A stretch of 64,000 bases of DNA, taken from NCBI GenBank assembly GCA_963728295.1, contig CAVSKB010000011.1, positions 62,001 through 126,000 on the forward strand, written 5' to 3'. The stretch's first letter is position 1. Each line of letters opens with the position of its first letter. Below the pieces are notes generated by a model. It was not told the origin of the DNA, searched no databases, and worked only from the letters and a program-made list of their open reading frames with translations. This document shows positions 43,551-52,671 of the stretch, in pieces. A program made the translations under genes and the position numbers. Source of the DNA: DATJKD01 sp963728295. Lineage in GTDB: Bacteria > Pseudomonadota > Gammaproteobacteria > Steroidobacterales > Steroidobacteraceae.

Positions 43551-45113
43551 ATGACCCTGGATGAGATCGCGCGACGCAACGCGGTGCGCTTCCCGCGCAA
43601 GCTGGCGGTCGCAATGGGCGACCGCGAGCTGACCTGGGCGCAACTCGACCAGCGCATCGACCAGCTTGCCAACGCATTCGCCACCGCGGGTATCGTCGCG
43701 GGCGACCGGTTGGCCGTGCTTCTGGGCAACTGTCCCGAATATCTCGAGATCTATTTCGCCTGTGCCCGGACGGGCGTGATCGCCGTTCCGCTCAACTATC
43801 GGTTGGTGCCGCGGGAGATCTTGCAGATTCTCGATCGCGCCGAGCCCGCAGCGCTGGTCTTCGGCAGCGACTACGCCACGACCATCGATGCCGTCCGCGG
43901 CTCGCTGCCCCGGCCGATCATGACATGGCGCATCGACATGCCGGGCGGCGAGCCGCGCCCGACGAGCGGTCGCGAGCTGTCCTACGAAGCAGCCCTGACG
44001 GCGGCGTCCGACACAGCGCGGGCGTCGCCGGCCGGGGACATGGATACGTTTGCGGTCTTCTTCACCAGTGGCACCACCGGGCTGCCGAAAGGGGCGATGG
44101 TCTCGCACCAGAATCTCGAAGCGAACGGCTATAACCAGTGCATCGCGGACGGCAGCCGGTCCGAGGACGTCAATCTCGTTGCAACGCCCCTGTACCACAT
44201 GGGCGCGGTATTCATGGCGGTGACGTACATGATGCTTGGCTGCACCCAGGTCATCCTGCCGCAGTTCGCGCCGATCGCATGGCTCGCCGCGCTCGAGCGG
44301 CATCGCGCGACGGTGTCGCTGTTGATCTCCACGATGATCAATGCAGTCTTGAACGAGTCGAGACTGGCCGACTTCGATCGGAGCAGCCTGCGGCTGATTT
44401 TCTATGGCGGCGGCCCGATGCCGCGCGCGGTCCTCGAACGGGCGATCGCGACGTTCCGCTGCGGTTTCACGCAGGGGTACGGCCTGACCGAGACGCTCGA
44501 AGCCACGTTTCTCGTCGCAGCCGATCACGTCGCAGACGGCACAGAGGCGCAGCGTCAGCGGCTCGCATCGGCCGGTCGCGAGGCGGTCGGCGCCGAAGTC
44601 CGCATCGTCAACGAGGCTGGTAAGGATCTGCGGCCGGGCGAGGTGGGGGAGGTGCTGATTCGCTCCCGCTCCGTGATCGCCGGTTACTGGCGGCAGCCCG
44701 AGGAAACCGCCCAGGCCATCCGGGACGGCTGGTTTTACACGGGAGATCTCGGCTATCTCGATGAGGATCGGTACCTCTTCATCGTCGACCGCAAGAAGGA
44801 TATGGTGATCAGCGGGGGTGTGAACATCTACACGAAGGAAATCGAGAGCGTGTTGTACACGCATCCGGCGGTGCGGGAGGCGGCCGTGCTCGGCCTGCCG
44901 GACGATCGGTGGGGCGAGAGCGTCACGGCGGCGGTGTCGTTGCGACCGGGTGTGGAAGTTTCGGCGGCCGAGCTGATCGCGCATTGCGGCGCCGAACTGG
45001 CGGGGTTCAAAAAGCCGAAACGCGTGGTCTTCCTGCCGGAGCTGCCGAAAAATCCGAGCGGCAAGATCCTGAAGCGCGAGATCAGGCGCACGCTCCTGGA
45101 GCCGCCCGGGTGA
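43551..45113 (+). CDS. Acid-CoA ligase (class I adenylate-forming)
   Basis: A 520-residue AMP-dependent acid-CoA ligase. The P-loop is VFFTSGTTGLPKGAMVSHQN (~165-184). The aromatic/acid-binding region holds FYGGGPMPRAVLERAI and FTQGYGLTETLEATF. The hinge is WFYTGDLGYLDEDRYLFIVD followed by RKKDMVISGGVNIYTKEIES, and the catalytic Lys is in LPKNPSGKILKREIRR. It activates an unknown carboxylic acid. It sits between the mutase small subunit and the mutase chaperone, so the CoA ester it makes is probably the mutase substrate or lies just upstream. Intact, in contrast to its neighbours on the left. Confidence 0.9.
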   Translation: MTLDEIARRNAVRFPRKLAVAMGDRELTWAQLDQRIDQLANAFATAGIVAGDRLAVLLGNCPEYLEIYFACARTGVIAVPLNYRLVPREILQILDRAEPAALVFGSDYATTIDAVRGSLPRPIMTWRIDMPGGEPRPTSGRELSYEAALTAASDTARASPAGDMDTFAVFFTSGTTGLPKGAMVSHQNLEANGYNQCIADGSRSEDVNLVATPLYHMGAVFMAVTYMMLGCTQVILPQFAPIAWLAALERHRATVSLLISTMINAVLNESRLADFDRSSLRLIFYGGGPMPRAVLERAIATFRCGFTQGYGLTETLEATFLVAADHVADGTEAQRQRLASAGREAVGAEVRIVNEAGKDLRPGEVGEVLIRSRSVIAGYWRQPEETAQAIRDGWFYTGDLGYLDEDRYLFIVDRKKDMVISGGVNIYTKEIESVLYTHPAVREAAVLGLPDDRWGESVTAAVSLRPGVEVSAAELIAHCGAELAGFKKPKRVVFLPELPKNPSGKILKREIRRTLLEPPG

Positions 45114-46088
45114 ACGCCATATCGGCACCCGTACTGACGGCGCCTGCCCTTGCGCAGGCGGTCATGCGCGGCGAGCGACGCGCGATCGCCCAGGCGATCA
45201 ACCTCATCGAGCGAAACGCCGGCGACTCGGCCGAGCTGCTCGACGCTCTGCGTTCCCGGGTTGGCCGGGCGTATCGCATCGGCGTGACCGGGCCGCCAGG
45301 CGCGGGCAAATCGACGCTCGTGGCACGTCTCGCCGCGGCCCTGCGGCTGCGTCGGTCAGTCCGTTGCGGTGATCGCGGTCGACCCGACCAGCCCATTCAG
45401 CGGCGGCGCGCTGCTCGGTGATCGGGTTCGCATGTCGGAGATCTGGGGCGACGATCGGGTGTTCATCCGCAGCATGGCGGCGCGTGAGGCGCTCGGCGGC
45501 CTTGCGGCAAAGACCATCGATGTGGCCGATATCCTCGATGCCGCAGCCTTCGATGTCATCCTGCTCGAGACCGTCGGTGTCGGGCAAAGCGAGCTGGACG
45601 TTGCCCAGGCGGCAGATACGACCGTCGTGATGCTGACTCCGGAATCCGGAGACGAGGTTCAGGCGGCGAAAGCGGGCCTGATGGAGATCGCCGAGGTGTT
45701 CGTGCTCAACAAATGCGATCGCCCGGGCAGCGACAGGGCATTCGCGGCGATCCGCGCGATGCTGAACCTGAGGAGCCGCGATCTGCCTCCGGGCGAATGG
45801 TTGGCAGCGCTGGTCAGAGCTGCAGCTGAACAGGGCAGCGGCGTCGACGACACGCTCGCCGCGATCGATGCGCACCGCGAATACCAGCAGGCGAACCAGA
45901 GGCTGCGCCGGCGCCGGATCGATCGTGCCCGACGACAGGTGCTGGACATGGTGGCCGAGCGGGTGCGGGGTGGCGCCGCGCTGCGCCTGTCGACGCCGGA
46001 CTTCGCCGGGCGTGTAGAACAGATCGTGGACGGGATCGGTTCGCCTCGCACACTTGCAGACGATTTGTCGAAAGGAGCAGAGCAATGA
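45110..46088 (+). pseudogene. meaB: MeaB/ArgK-type mutase chaperone GTPase (one frameshift)
   Basis: A ~325-residue G3E GTPase that protects and reloads B12 mutases. The GTG at 45110 overlaps the ligase stop. Frame one has MRGERRAIAQAINLIERNAG and the Walker A loop VTGPPGAGKSTLVARLAAAL. One extra base near 45353 shifts to QSVAVIAVDPTSPFSGGALL, then GDDRVFIRSMAAREALGGLA, LLETVGVGQSELDVAQAAD (MeaB switch) and VFVLNKCDRPGSD (NKxD). It is short at the C-terminus but otherwise standard. Linkage to the mutase genes supports function on that enzyme. Confidence 0.82.
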
Positions 46089-46726
46089 GCCTCGAAGAGC
46101 GCATCGCGGCGTTTCGCAGCAAGTTCCTGAGCCAGGTTCCGGAGGAGATCCAGCACCTGATGCGCGGGGCTGAGGTGCGGCTCGAGGAGTCCGGCGCGGC
46201 GCTGCGCGCGATGAAGACCGGCGACCGGGCACCGGCGTTCGACCTCCCGAACGCACATGGCGAAACGGTGTCGTCGCGCGAGCTGCTGGCCCGGGGACCG
46301 GTCGTGTTGAGTTTCTATCGCGGCGATTGGTGTCCCTACTGCAACCTGGAGCTGAAGGCGCTGCAGGAGCGTGTGGCCGAGATCGAGGCGTTGGGGGCGA
46401 GGCTGGTCGCCGTGTCACCGCAGACGCCGGACGCGACGACCGACACGGCGACCCGAAACAAGCTGACCTTCGAGGTGCTGAGCGACACGGGCAATACAGT
46501 CGCGAAGTCGTTCGGACTCGATTTCGAGCTGGCCGAGGAATTGCGGCCGATATACAAGAACTGGGGCGCGGACCTGGAGAAGCTGAACGGCGAGCCGCCG
46601 TTTTCGCTGCCGATGGCTGCGACCTACGTCATCGGCTGCGACGGGACCATCATCGAGTCGTTCGTGGACACGGACTACACCGAGCGCATGGAACCCCAGG
46701 CGATCATTGATGCCTTGAAGCGTTGA
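46085..46726 (+). CDS. AhpC/TSA-family peroxiredoxin-like protein
   Basis: A 213-residue thioredoxin-fold peroxiredoxin. A helical N-terminal extension (~residues 1-45) precedes GDRAPAFDLPNAHGETVSSR and the redox motif FYRGDWCPYCNLELKALQER, with a CxxC pair. LVAVSPQTPDATTDTATRNK and SLPMAATYVIGCDGTIIESF follow. It probably reduces peroxides produced by flavoenzymes or oxygenases of the pathway. Its ATG overlaps the MeaB stop (ATGA), so it belongs to the same operon. Confidence 0.85.
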   Translation: MSLEERIAAFRSKFLSQVPEEIQHLMRGAEVRLEESGAALRAMKTGDRAPAFDLPNAHGETVSSRELLARGPVVLSFYRGDWCPYCNLELKALQERVAEIEALGARLVAVSPQTPDATTDTATRNKLTFEVLSDTGNTVAKSFGLDFELAEELRPIYKNWGADLEKLNGEPPFSLPMAATYVIGCDGTIIESFVDTDYTERMEPQAIIDALKR

Positions 46727-46739
46727 ACGTGAACCCGTC

Positions 46740-48494
46740 GTGACCTATCGCGCACCCGTCGAGGACTTGCAGTTCCTGATCGGGGACGTGCTGGGCGGTC
46801 GCGAGTTGTTTGCACTCGAGGCATTCCGGCACGCCGACTTCGAGGTCGTCGCGAGCGTACTGGCCGAGGGCGCTCGCCTGGCTGCGGACGTGATCGAGCC
46901 GATCAACCAGCCTGGCGATCGGGCGGGTGCACGGATCGAGAGCGGCGCCGTCGTGACGGCACCGGGGTTCCGCGAGGCCTATGCCCGATACGCGGGAGAC
47001 GGCTGGCCCGGGCTCGACATGCCGCGCGAGTATGGCGGGCAGGGCCTGCCGCGCATGCTGCAGGCAGCGATCGCGGAGATGGTCAACGGCGCCTGTCTTT
47101 CCTTCGGCATGTTGCCGTTGATGTGTCGCGCTTCGGCCTGGCTATTGGCCGAGCATGCGTCGGCCGCGATCGCGACCGTATGCGTTCCGAAGCTCGCGGC
47201 CGGGGAGTGGGGCGCCACCATCTGCATTTCCGAACCTCAAGCCGGGTCCGACGTCGGCCGCATTCAGACGCTCGCCAAGCCCGCGGACGACGGCAGCTAC
47301 CGCTTGTCGGGTAACAAGATCTTCATTACTTACGGCGATCAGGATTTGACCGAGCAGATCTGTCACCTGGTGCTCGCCCGAACTCCGGGCGCGCCGGCGG
47401 GCACGCGTGGTATCAGCCTGTTCCTGGTGCCGAAACGCCTCATAACGACGGATGGCGGTATCGGCGCGCACAACGGCATGCGTGCACTGCGTCTCGAACA
47501 CAAGATGGGGCTCAAGGCGTCGCCGACCTGTGTGATGCAGTACGAGGACTGCGTTGCGTACCGGATCGGCGAGCTGCACCGCGGGCTGAGCGCGATGTTT
47601 ACGATGGTCAACACGATGCGGCTCGAAGTCGCGGTGCAGGGTGTTGCGATTGGCGGCGCTGCGACCCACCGCGCATTGCAGTACGCGATCGAGCGCCCCC
47701 AGGGCGGAGATCCGGAGCGGGCACCGGTGCCGATCAGCGAGCATCCCGACGTACGCCGGATGCTGCTGCTGATGCGCGCCCGCATCGAGCCGCTTCGCGC
47801 GTTATTGCTCGAAATCGCCAGGAACCTCGATGTTGCCGCCGCCGCGCCCGACGCTGCGACGCGCGCGGCTGCCGCTGCGCTCGCCGAATGGCTGCTGCCG
47901 ATCGGCAAGGCCTGCGGGGCTGACGCCGGATTCGAGGTCGCGAACCTGGCCGTGCAGATCTTCGGCGGACAGGGGTATGTAAGCGATGCGGGTGTAGAAC
48001 AGTACGTCCGCGACATTCGCGTCGCTTCGATATACGAGGGCACAAACGGGATCCAGGCGCTGGATCTCGTCACCCGCAGGCTCGGCAGGGACAGCAGCAA
48101 GCGCTTCGACGCGTTCGCGAGCCGCATCCGCGCGGACCTGAAGCGGCTCGCGGGCTCGGCGGAGCTTGCACAGATCCATGCAGCGGTGCGAGACGGCCTG
48201 ACTCGGCTCGAGCGCTGCACGCAGCGCATGGTGGAGCTGAATGCAGGGTCGCCGCGCGATGCCGCAGCAGGAGCGACTGCATACCTCCGCCTGGCCGGCC
48301 TTGTCGCCTGCGGCTGGATGTGGCTGCGGATGGCGGCGGCGGCCGGCGGCAATACGGACTTCGCGAGGGGCAAGCGGATTGCCGCGGTATTTTTCGCCGA
48401 GCAACTGATGCCGGAAACAGCGCTGCTGGAAACCCAGGCCTGCCTCGGTGCAGCGACGCTCGACGCCCTGGCGCCGAACGCGTCGCAATGGTGA
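46740..48494 (+). CDS. Acyl-CoA dehydrogenase, DmdC-like
   Basis: A 584-residue FAD enzyme of the large acyl-CoA dehydrogenase type with the extra C-terminal domain seen in DmdC (3-methylmercaptopropionyl-CoA dehydrogenase) and relatives. The opening TYRAPVEDLQFLIGDVL is typical. FAD-site motifs are WGATICISEPQAGSDVGRIQ and GNKIFITYGDQDL. QIFGGQGYVSDAGVEQYVRD and the catalytic-base region RVASIYEGTNGIQALDLVTR follow. It would introduce a 2,3-double bond into a substituted acyl-CoA, possibly with decarboxylation. The start is GTG 46740, 13 bases after the peroxiredoxin stop. Confidence 0.9.
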   Translation: MTYRAPVEDLQFLIGDVLGGRELFALEAFRHADFEVVASVLAEGARLAADVIEPINQPGDRAGARIESGAVVTAPGFREAYARYAGDGWPGLDMPREYGGQGLPRMLQAAIAEMVNGACLSFGMLPLMCRASAWLLAEHASAAIATVCVPKLAAGEWGATICISEPQAGSDVGRIQTLAKPADDGSYRLSGNKIFITYGDQDLTEQICHLVLARTPGAPAGTRGISLFLVPKRLITTDGGIGAHNGMRALRLEHKMGLKASPTCVMQYEDCVAYRIGELHRGLSAMFTMVNTMRLEVAVQGVAIGGAATHRALQYAIERPQGGDPERAPVPISEHPDVRRMLLLMRARIEPLRALLLEIARNLDVAAAAPDAATRAAAAALAEWLLPIGKACGADAGFEVANLAVQIFGGQGYVSDAGVEQYVRDIRVASIYEGTNGIQALDLVTRRLGRDSSKRFDAFASRIRADLKRLAGSAELAQIHAAVRDGLTRLERCTQRMVELNAGSPRDAAAGATAYLRLAGLVACGWMWLRMAAAAGGNTDFARGKRIAAVFFAEQLMPETALLETQACLGAATLDALAPNASQW

Positions 48495-50032
48495 ACCCGC
48501 CGGATCGACAGATGACTTCATTGCCGCGTGTCTACCCGACGGTGGTCCACATGCTCGCCGAGGCGGCGCGCGCTGCGCCAGACCGGGAAGCCGTCGTCTG
48601 CGGCGCGGATCGGATCACCTACGCGGATTACCTGGCGAGCGTTGCCGCGCTGGCGCGCGAGCTGCTCGCGCTGGGTGCGGCGGGCGAGCGCGTTGCGGTG
48701 GTGATGGGCAATTCGATCGATGTGTGCATCGCGATGTTCGCGACGCACGCGGCGCGCGCGCAGGTCGTTCCGTTGAATCCGATCTACACGACGCGGGAAT
48801 TTGCGCCGATGATCGCGGACGCCGCACCGCTGGCGATCATCTACGATTCTGCAGTTGCCGCCACGATCGAACCGCTCGCACGATCGCAGGGCATATCGCA
48901 CCGGATCCAGGTCGGGCCCGATGCACGGCGGCTGATCCGCACGGTCGTGGAGTCCGATCCTGCGAGCATGGGACTGCCGGAGCCGCTCCCCGACTCCGAT
49001 AGTCTCGCGACGTTGCAGTACACCGGCGGCACGACGGGGCGCTCCAAGGGTGTCAACCTGCTACATCGAACGGTGTCGACCAACGTCAGTCAGCGGGAGG
49101 CGCTGGTCCCGACCCGTCACGGCATCGAGCGGATCCTGTGCGTCATGCCGCTGTTCCACGCTTACGCCTGCGCGATGTGCCTGCACAACGCCGTCTACTG
49201 CGAAGGCACGCTCGTGATCGTGCCCCGCTATCAGGCGGATCTCGTGTTCGACCTGCTCGATCGCGAGCACATCACGGCGCTCGCCGGCAGTCCGACGGTC
49301 TTCATGGGACTGCTCGCCAGCCCGCGCTTTGCGACGATGAAGGTTCCGGATCTCCACGTGAGCTACTCCGGATCGGCACCGCTGCCGGAGAGCCTGCTCG
49401 CGCAATGGGAGCAGGCAACCGGGGCTCCCGTGATCGAGGGATACGGCCAGACCGAATCCGGGCCCGTAATTTCGTTCAATCCGCTGCACGGTCTGCGTAA
49501 GCCGCGCTCGGTTGGCGTCGCCGTGCCCGGCACGGAAATTCAGATCGTCGACGCCGCCACGGGCCTCACGGCTCTGGGTCCCGGGCAGATCGGCGAGATC
49601 CGCGTGCGCGGACCGCAGGTGATGTCGGGCTACCGCGGGTTGCCGCAGGAAACCGCCGATGCATTGCGCGATGGCTGGCTGTACACCGGAGACCTGGGCG
49701 AGCTGGACGAAGCGGGCTATCTCTATATCCGGGATCGGAAGAAGGACATGTGCCTGGTCTCCGGCTACAACGTCTATCCGCGCGAAGTGGAGGAGGTGCT
49801 GTATCTGCACCCCTCGGTCATGGAAGCCGCGGTGGTCGGTTTCGAAGATGCGTACCGCGGCACGAGCATCCGCGCATATCTGGCCGTCAGTGACCCGGCG
49901 GTCACGCAGGCAGACCTAGACAGGCATTGCCGGGCGAATCTCGCGGCATACAAGGTGCCGCGCGAGTACGTAATCCTACCCAGCCTGCCGAAGACGCTGA
50001 TCGGCAAGATCGACAAGAAAGCCCTGCGCTGA
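48488..50032 (+). CDS. Acid-CoA ligase (second copy, different subfamily)
   Basis: A 514-residue adenylate-forming enzyme with P-loop LQYTGGTTGRSKGVNLLHRT, SYSGSAPLPESLLAQWEQAT, VIEGYGQTESGPVISFNPL, hinge WLYTGDLGELDEAGYLYIRD followed by RKKDMCLVSGYNVYPREVEE, and terminal LPKTLIGKIDKKALR. It is closer to long-chain/medium-chain acyl-CoA synthetases than the ligase at 43551. The ATG at 48488 overlaps the end of the dehydrogenase gene; GTG 48491 or ATG 48512 are alternatives. It is the last gene of the rightward operon. Having two ligases suggests that the ring-derived and side-chain acids are activated separately. Confidence 0.9.
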   Translation: MVNPPDRQMTSLPRVYPTVVHMLAEAARAAPDREAVVCGADRITYADYLASVAALARELLALGAAGERVAVVMGNSIDVCIAMFATHAARAQVVPLNPIYTTREFAPMIADAAPLAIIYDSAVAATIEPLARSQGISHRIQVGPDARRLIRTVVESDPASMGLPEPLPDSDSLATLQYTGGTTGRSKGVNLLHRTVSTNVSQREALVPTRHGIERILCVMPLFHAYACAMCLHNAVYCEGTLVIVPRYQADLVFDLLDREHITALAGSPTVFMGLLASPRFATMKVPDLHVSYSGSAPLPESLLAQWEQATGAPVIEGYGQTESGPVISFNPLHGLRKPRSVGVAVPGTEIQIVDAATGLTALGPGQIGEIRVRGPQVMSGYRGLPQETADALRDGWLYTGDLGELDEAGYLYIRDRKKDMCLVSGYNVYPREVEEVLYLHPSVMEAAVVGFEDAYRGTSIRAYLAVSDPAVTQADLDRHCRANLAAYKVPREYVILPSLPKTLIGKIDKKALR

Positions 50033-50083
50033 TGTCCACGGACGCGCGGGCGCTCCGTGAGGCATCCGCACGCCCGCGACGGC

Positions 50084-52517
50084 TCAGTCGAAATTGATCT
50101 TGAGGCTCACGCCGGCCCACCGCGGCGCGCCGTAGGCGTCCTCGTTGCAGCCGCAGAGCGTCGCGAGGTCGAAGCCGATCGTGCGGTAGCGCTCGTCCGT
50201 GACGTTCTTGACGAAGGCCGCGAGTTCCCAGTTGCCGCCGTCGGGCGGCATAACCGAAGCGCAGATTGGCGAGCGTGTAGTCGTCGTATTTCTCGGAATC
50301 GAAGTTGCGCAGGTTGTGGAAGAAGCTGTCGGTATAGCTTCCGTCGACCTGTGCCGAAAGTTCGCCGCCCAGTGCAGGCCATGCATAGCGGAGCAGGGCC
50401 GCGATCTGCAAGGGAGGCGCAAAGCTCGGCTCCACATCCTTGAGCAGCGGCGAGACAGCCGGATTACCGGAGGACAGCTGCAGGTCTTCAACCGTCGCGT
50501 CGAAGTAGCTCGCAGCCAGGGTGAAGTCGAGCCCTTCGGTCGGGGTCATCGCGAAATCGATCTCGACGCCCTTTGTTTCAGCCGGGAGGTTCGTTACCGT
50601 GCCCGACGACTGCACGAATACGAAGGCTTGGTAGTCGTCATAGTCATAGTAGTAAGCCGCGCCATTCAAGCGTGCCCGCCCATCCATCAACGTGGACTTG
50701 AAGCCGACCTCGTAAGACAGCAGCGTTTCCGGATCGTAGCCGATGTCTTCCGGCGCGAGTCGGGGCGACCCATCCGCAAGCTGCGCATTGAAGCTCCCCG
50801 CCTTTACGCCCCGGTTCACGCCTCCGTAGAACAGCAAGCCGTCCTTCGGGCGGAATTCCAGCTGCAGCTTCCCCGCATACAGGTCGTCGCTGGTGTCTTC
50901 GGCAAAAGGTTGATCGAGCGGGAACAGCTGCACGGCGGTATCTATGTAACGATCATCCTGGTTCAGGTAGGCAAACTGACTGAAGGTGTAATCCTTCTCC
51001 TCCTTGATCGCGCGGGCACCGGCCACCAGGGTCCAGCGGTCGGTGAGTGCGTAATCAACCTGTCCGAACACGGAATACGAGTCCGTATCGAGCGAGATAT
51101 GACCGATGGCGTCGACCGGGACGCCGAAAATCAACGGTGAAGAGAACGGCGAGGTTGCTTCAAAGGCGAGCCCGTTGTTGGTCTTGTTGTCGATCTGCAG
51201 GTAATACAAGCCGGCGACCCAGCTCATCCGGTCGGTCGACCCGTTGAGACGAAACTCCTGCGTGAAAGTATCGACGTCTGACTGCGAGATGAACATCGAC
51301 TGCGCGTACGGGGCGGCGTCCACGTCCATGTTTACGAACTTTTCAAAGCTCTTGAAGTCGGACAGCGACGTGAACACGAACGACTCGGTGTCCCAAGCGA
51401 GTTTCAGCCCGACCCCGCTGGTCTCGAACTCGTTCAGGTCGTTGTAGGCGAGGTTCTTGGAGACGTCGAAATCCTCGCCATCGGAGTCGATGTACCCGAA
51501 CAGATCGCCGCCGGGCACGGGCCGCAGGCCGTCGAAATCACCGTCCACCGCAGGCACGTCCATCCCGACGCCGCCCGGCCCGATCGCCTCGCGGGTCTCA
51601 TCCGGCGCCGCGTTAATGGTGTTGATGAGCCGACCTTGCTCGTCAAATACGGCAACGGTCGGGCTCGATTGGAACGGGCCGGTGGAGGTGTTCGTCTTCG
51701 CGTAATTGGCCGACAGCAGGATGTTGACGTCGTCGGTGGCATCGAACGACAGCTGCCCCCGCGCAGCGGTCGTCTCGTCATTCCATTCGTCCTGGCCCTG
51801 GCCCGCGACAGGGGGTCCGTTCAGCTGTTCCGGGTACTTGTTGTCCAGGATGTCGTCGTAGGTGTTGTACAGGGCAGAGAGACGCCCGGCCACGCGCTCG
51901 CCGAGCGGACCGCCAACTGCGGCTTCCACACGAAACTGGCCGTATTCGGCCGCCGTGAGCTCAGCGTAAGCATCGAACTCCTGGGTCGGCTTCCGGGTGA
52001 TGTAGTGGATCAGGCCACCGGTCGCGTTGCGACCGAACAGGGTGCCTTGTGGACCCTTGGCGACCTCCACCCGCTCGATGTCGAAAGTCGAGAACGACTG
52101 GCCCTGCGCCATCGCGATGTAAGCGTCGTCGATGTAAACGGCGACTGGCGCCTCGACCCAGTCGTTGAAGTCGTTCTGTGTAACGCCACGAATGGTGAAA
52201 ATGGACGTCTGACCGCCGATGCTGCCGCCGAGATAGACGCCCGGGGTCATGCGGGCGAGATCGATGCTGCCCTGGAAGCCGAACGCCCTCATCTGGTCGC
52301 CCGTAAGCGCGCTGATCGAGATGCCGACGTCCTGGATCGATTGTTCGCGCTTCTGCGCCGTGACGACGATTTCCTCGAGCACGTTGCGGCTTTCCTGCGC
52401 GGACGCTGCGCCGCACAGACAACTGAGCACCGCCAAGCGGATTGCATGGCGCCCCGGCGTTCCGGGAAATCCCAAATTCCGATTATCGGGCCGGGTTCGA
52501 TTGATCGCGCTGCACAT
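50084..52517 (-). CDS. TonB-dependent outer-membrane receptor (frameshift near the C-terminus)
   Basis: An ~810-residue TonB-dependent receptor. A signal peptide ends near SCLCGAASAQES. The TonB box region and plug follow (EEIVVTAQKREQSIQDVGIS; YLGGSIGGQTSIFTIRGVTQ; VEVAKGPQGTLFGRNATGGL). A long beta-barrel shows alternating aromatic strands and ends ERYRTIGFDLATL ... VSLKINFD at 50084. A one-base shift near 50252 separates LANLRFGYA from PDGGNWELAAFVKNVTDE. It resembles receptors of Sphingomonas-like and gammaproteobacterial catabolic clusters that import aromatic or steroid-type compounds. It faces operator site C and is divergent from the dehydrogenase/hydratase gene. GGGGGG precedes the ATG. 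Confidence 0.85.
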
Positions 52518-52580
52518 AGACCCCCCTAAGGTTGCCGAATGTCGATCGCCGGCCTCAGCGCCCGTTCTTGCGACGCCAAG

Positions 52581-52600
52581 TTACTTTATACTTAAACGTA
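52581..52600. promoter_or_regulatory. Candidate MarR operator, site C
   Basis: TTACTTTATACTTAAACGTA, identical to site A at 13 of 20 positions, including TACTTTA of the left arm. The right arm has one extra base, so its palindrome is weaker (10 of 20). It lies between the divergent TonB receptor and dehydrogenase/hydratase genes. Confidence 0.5.
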
Positions 52601-52671
52601 TCAGAGCGATTGCCGAATCACAACAGGTACAACTGTGATTCTGGCCCGACGGGCCAAGGGTACAGGAGCCT

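Noticed and set aside
43383..45128. 581-codon open frame antisense to the ligase at 43551-45113
   Set aside because: The plus strand encodes a complete adenylate-forming enzyme; the antisense product is low complexity.
45204..46418. Long minus-strand frame across meaB and peroxiredoxin
   Set aside because: Both plus-strand genes have strong motifs; the antisense product is arginine-rich noise.
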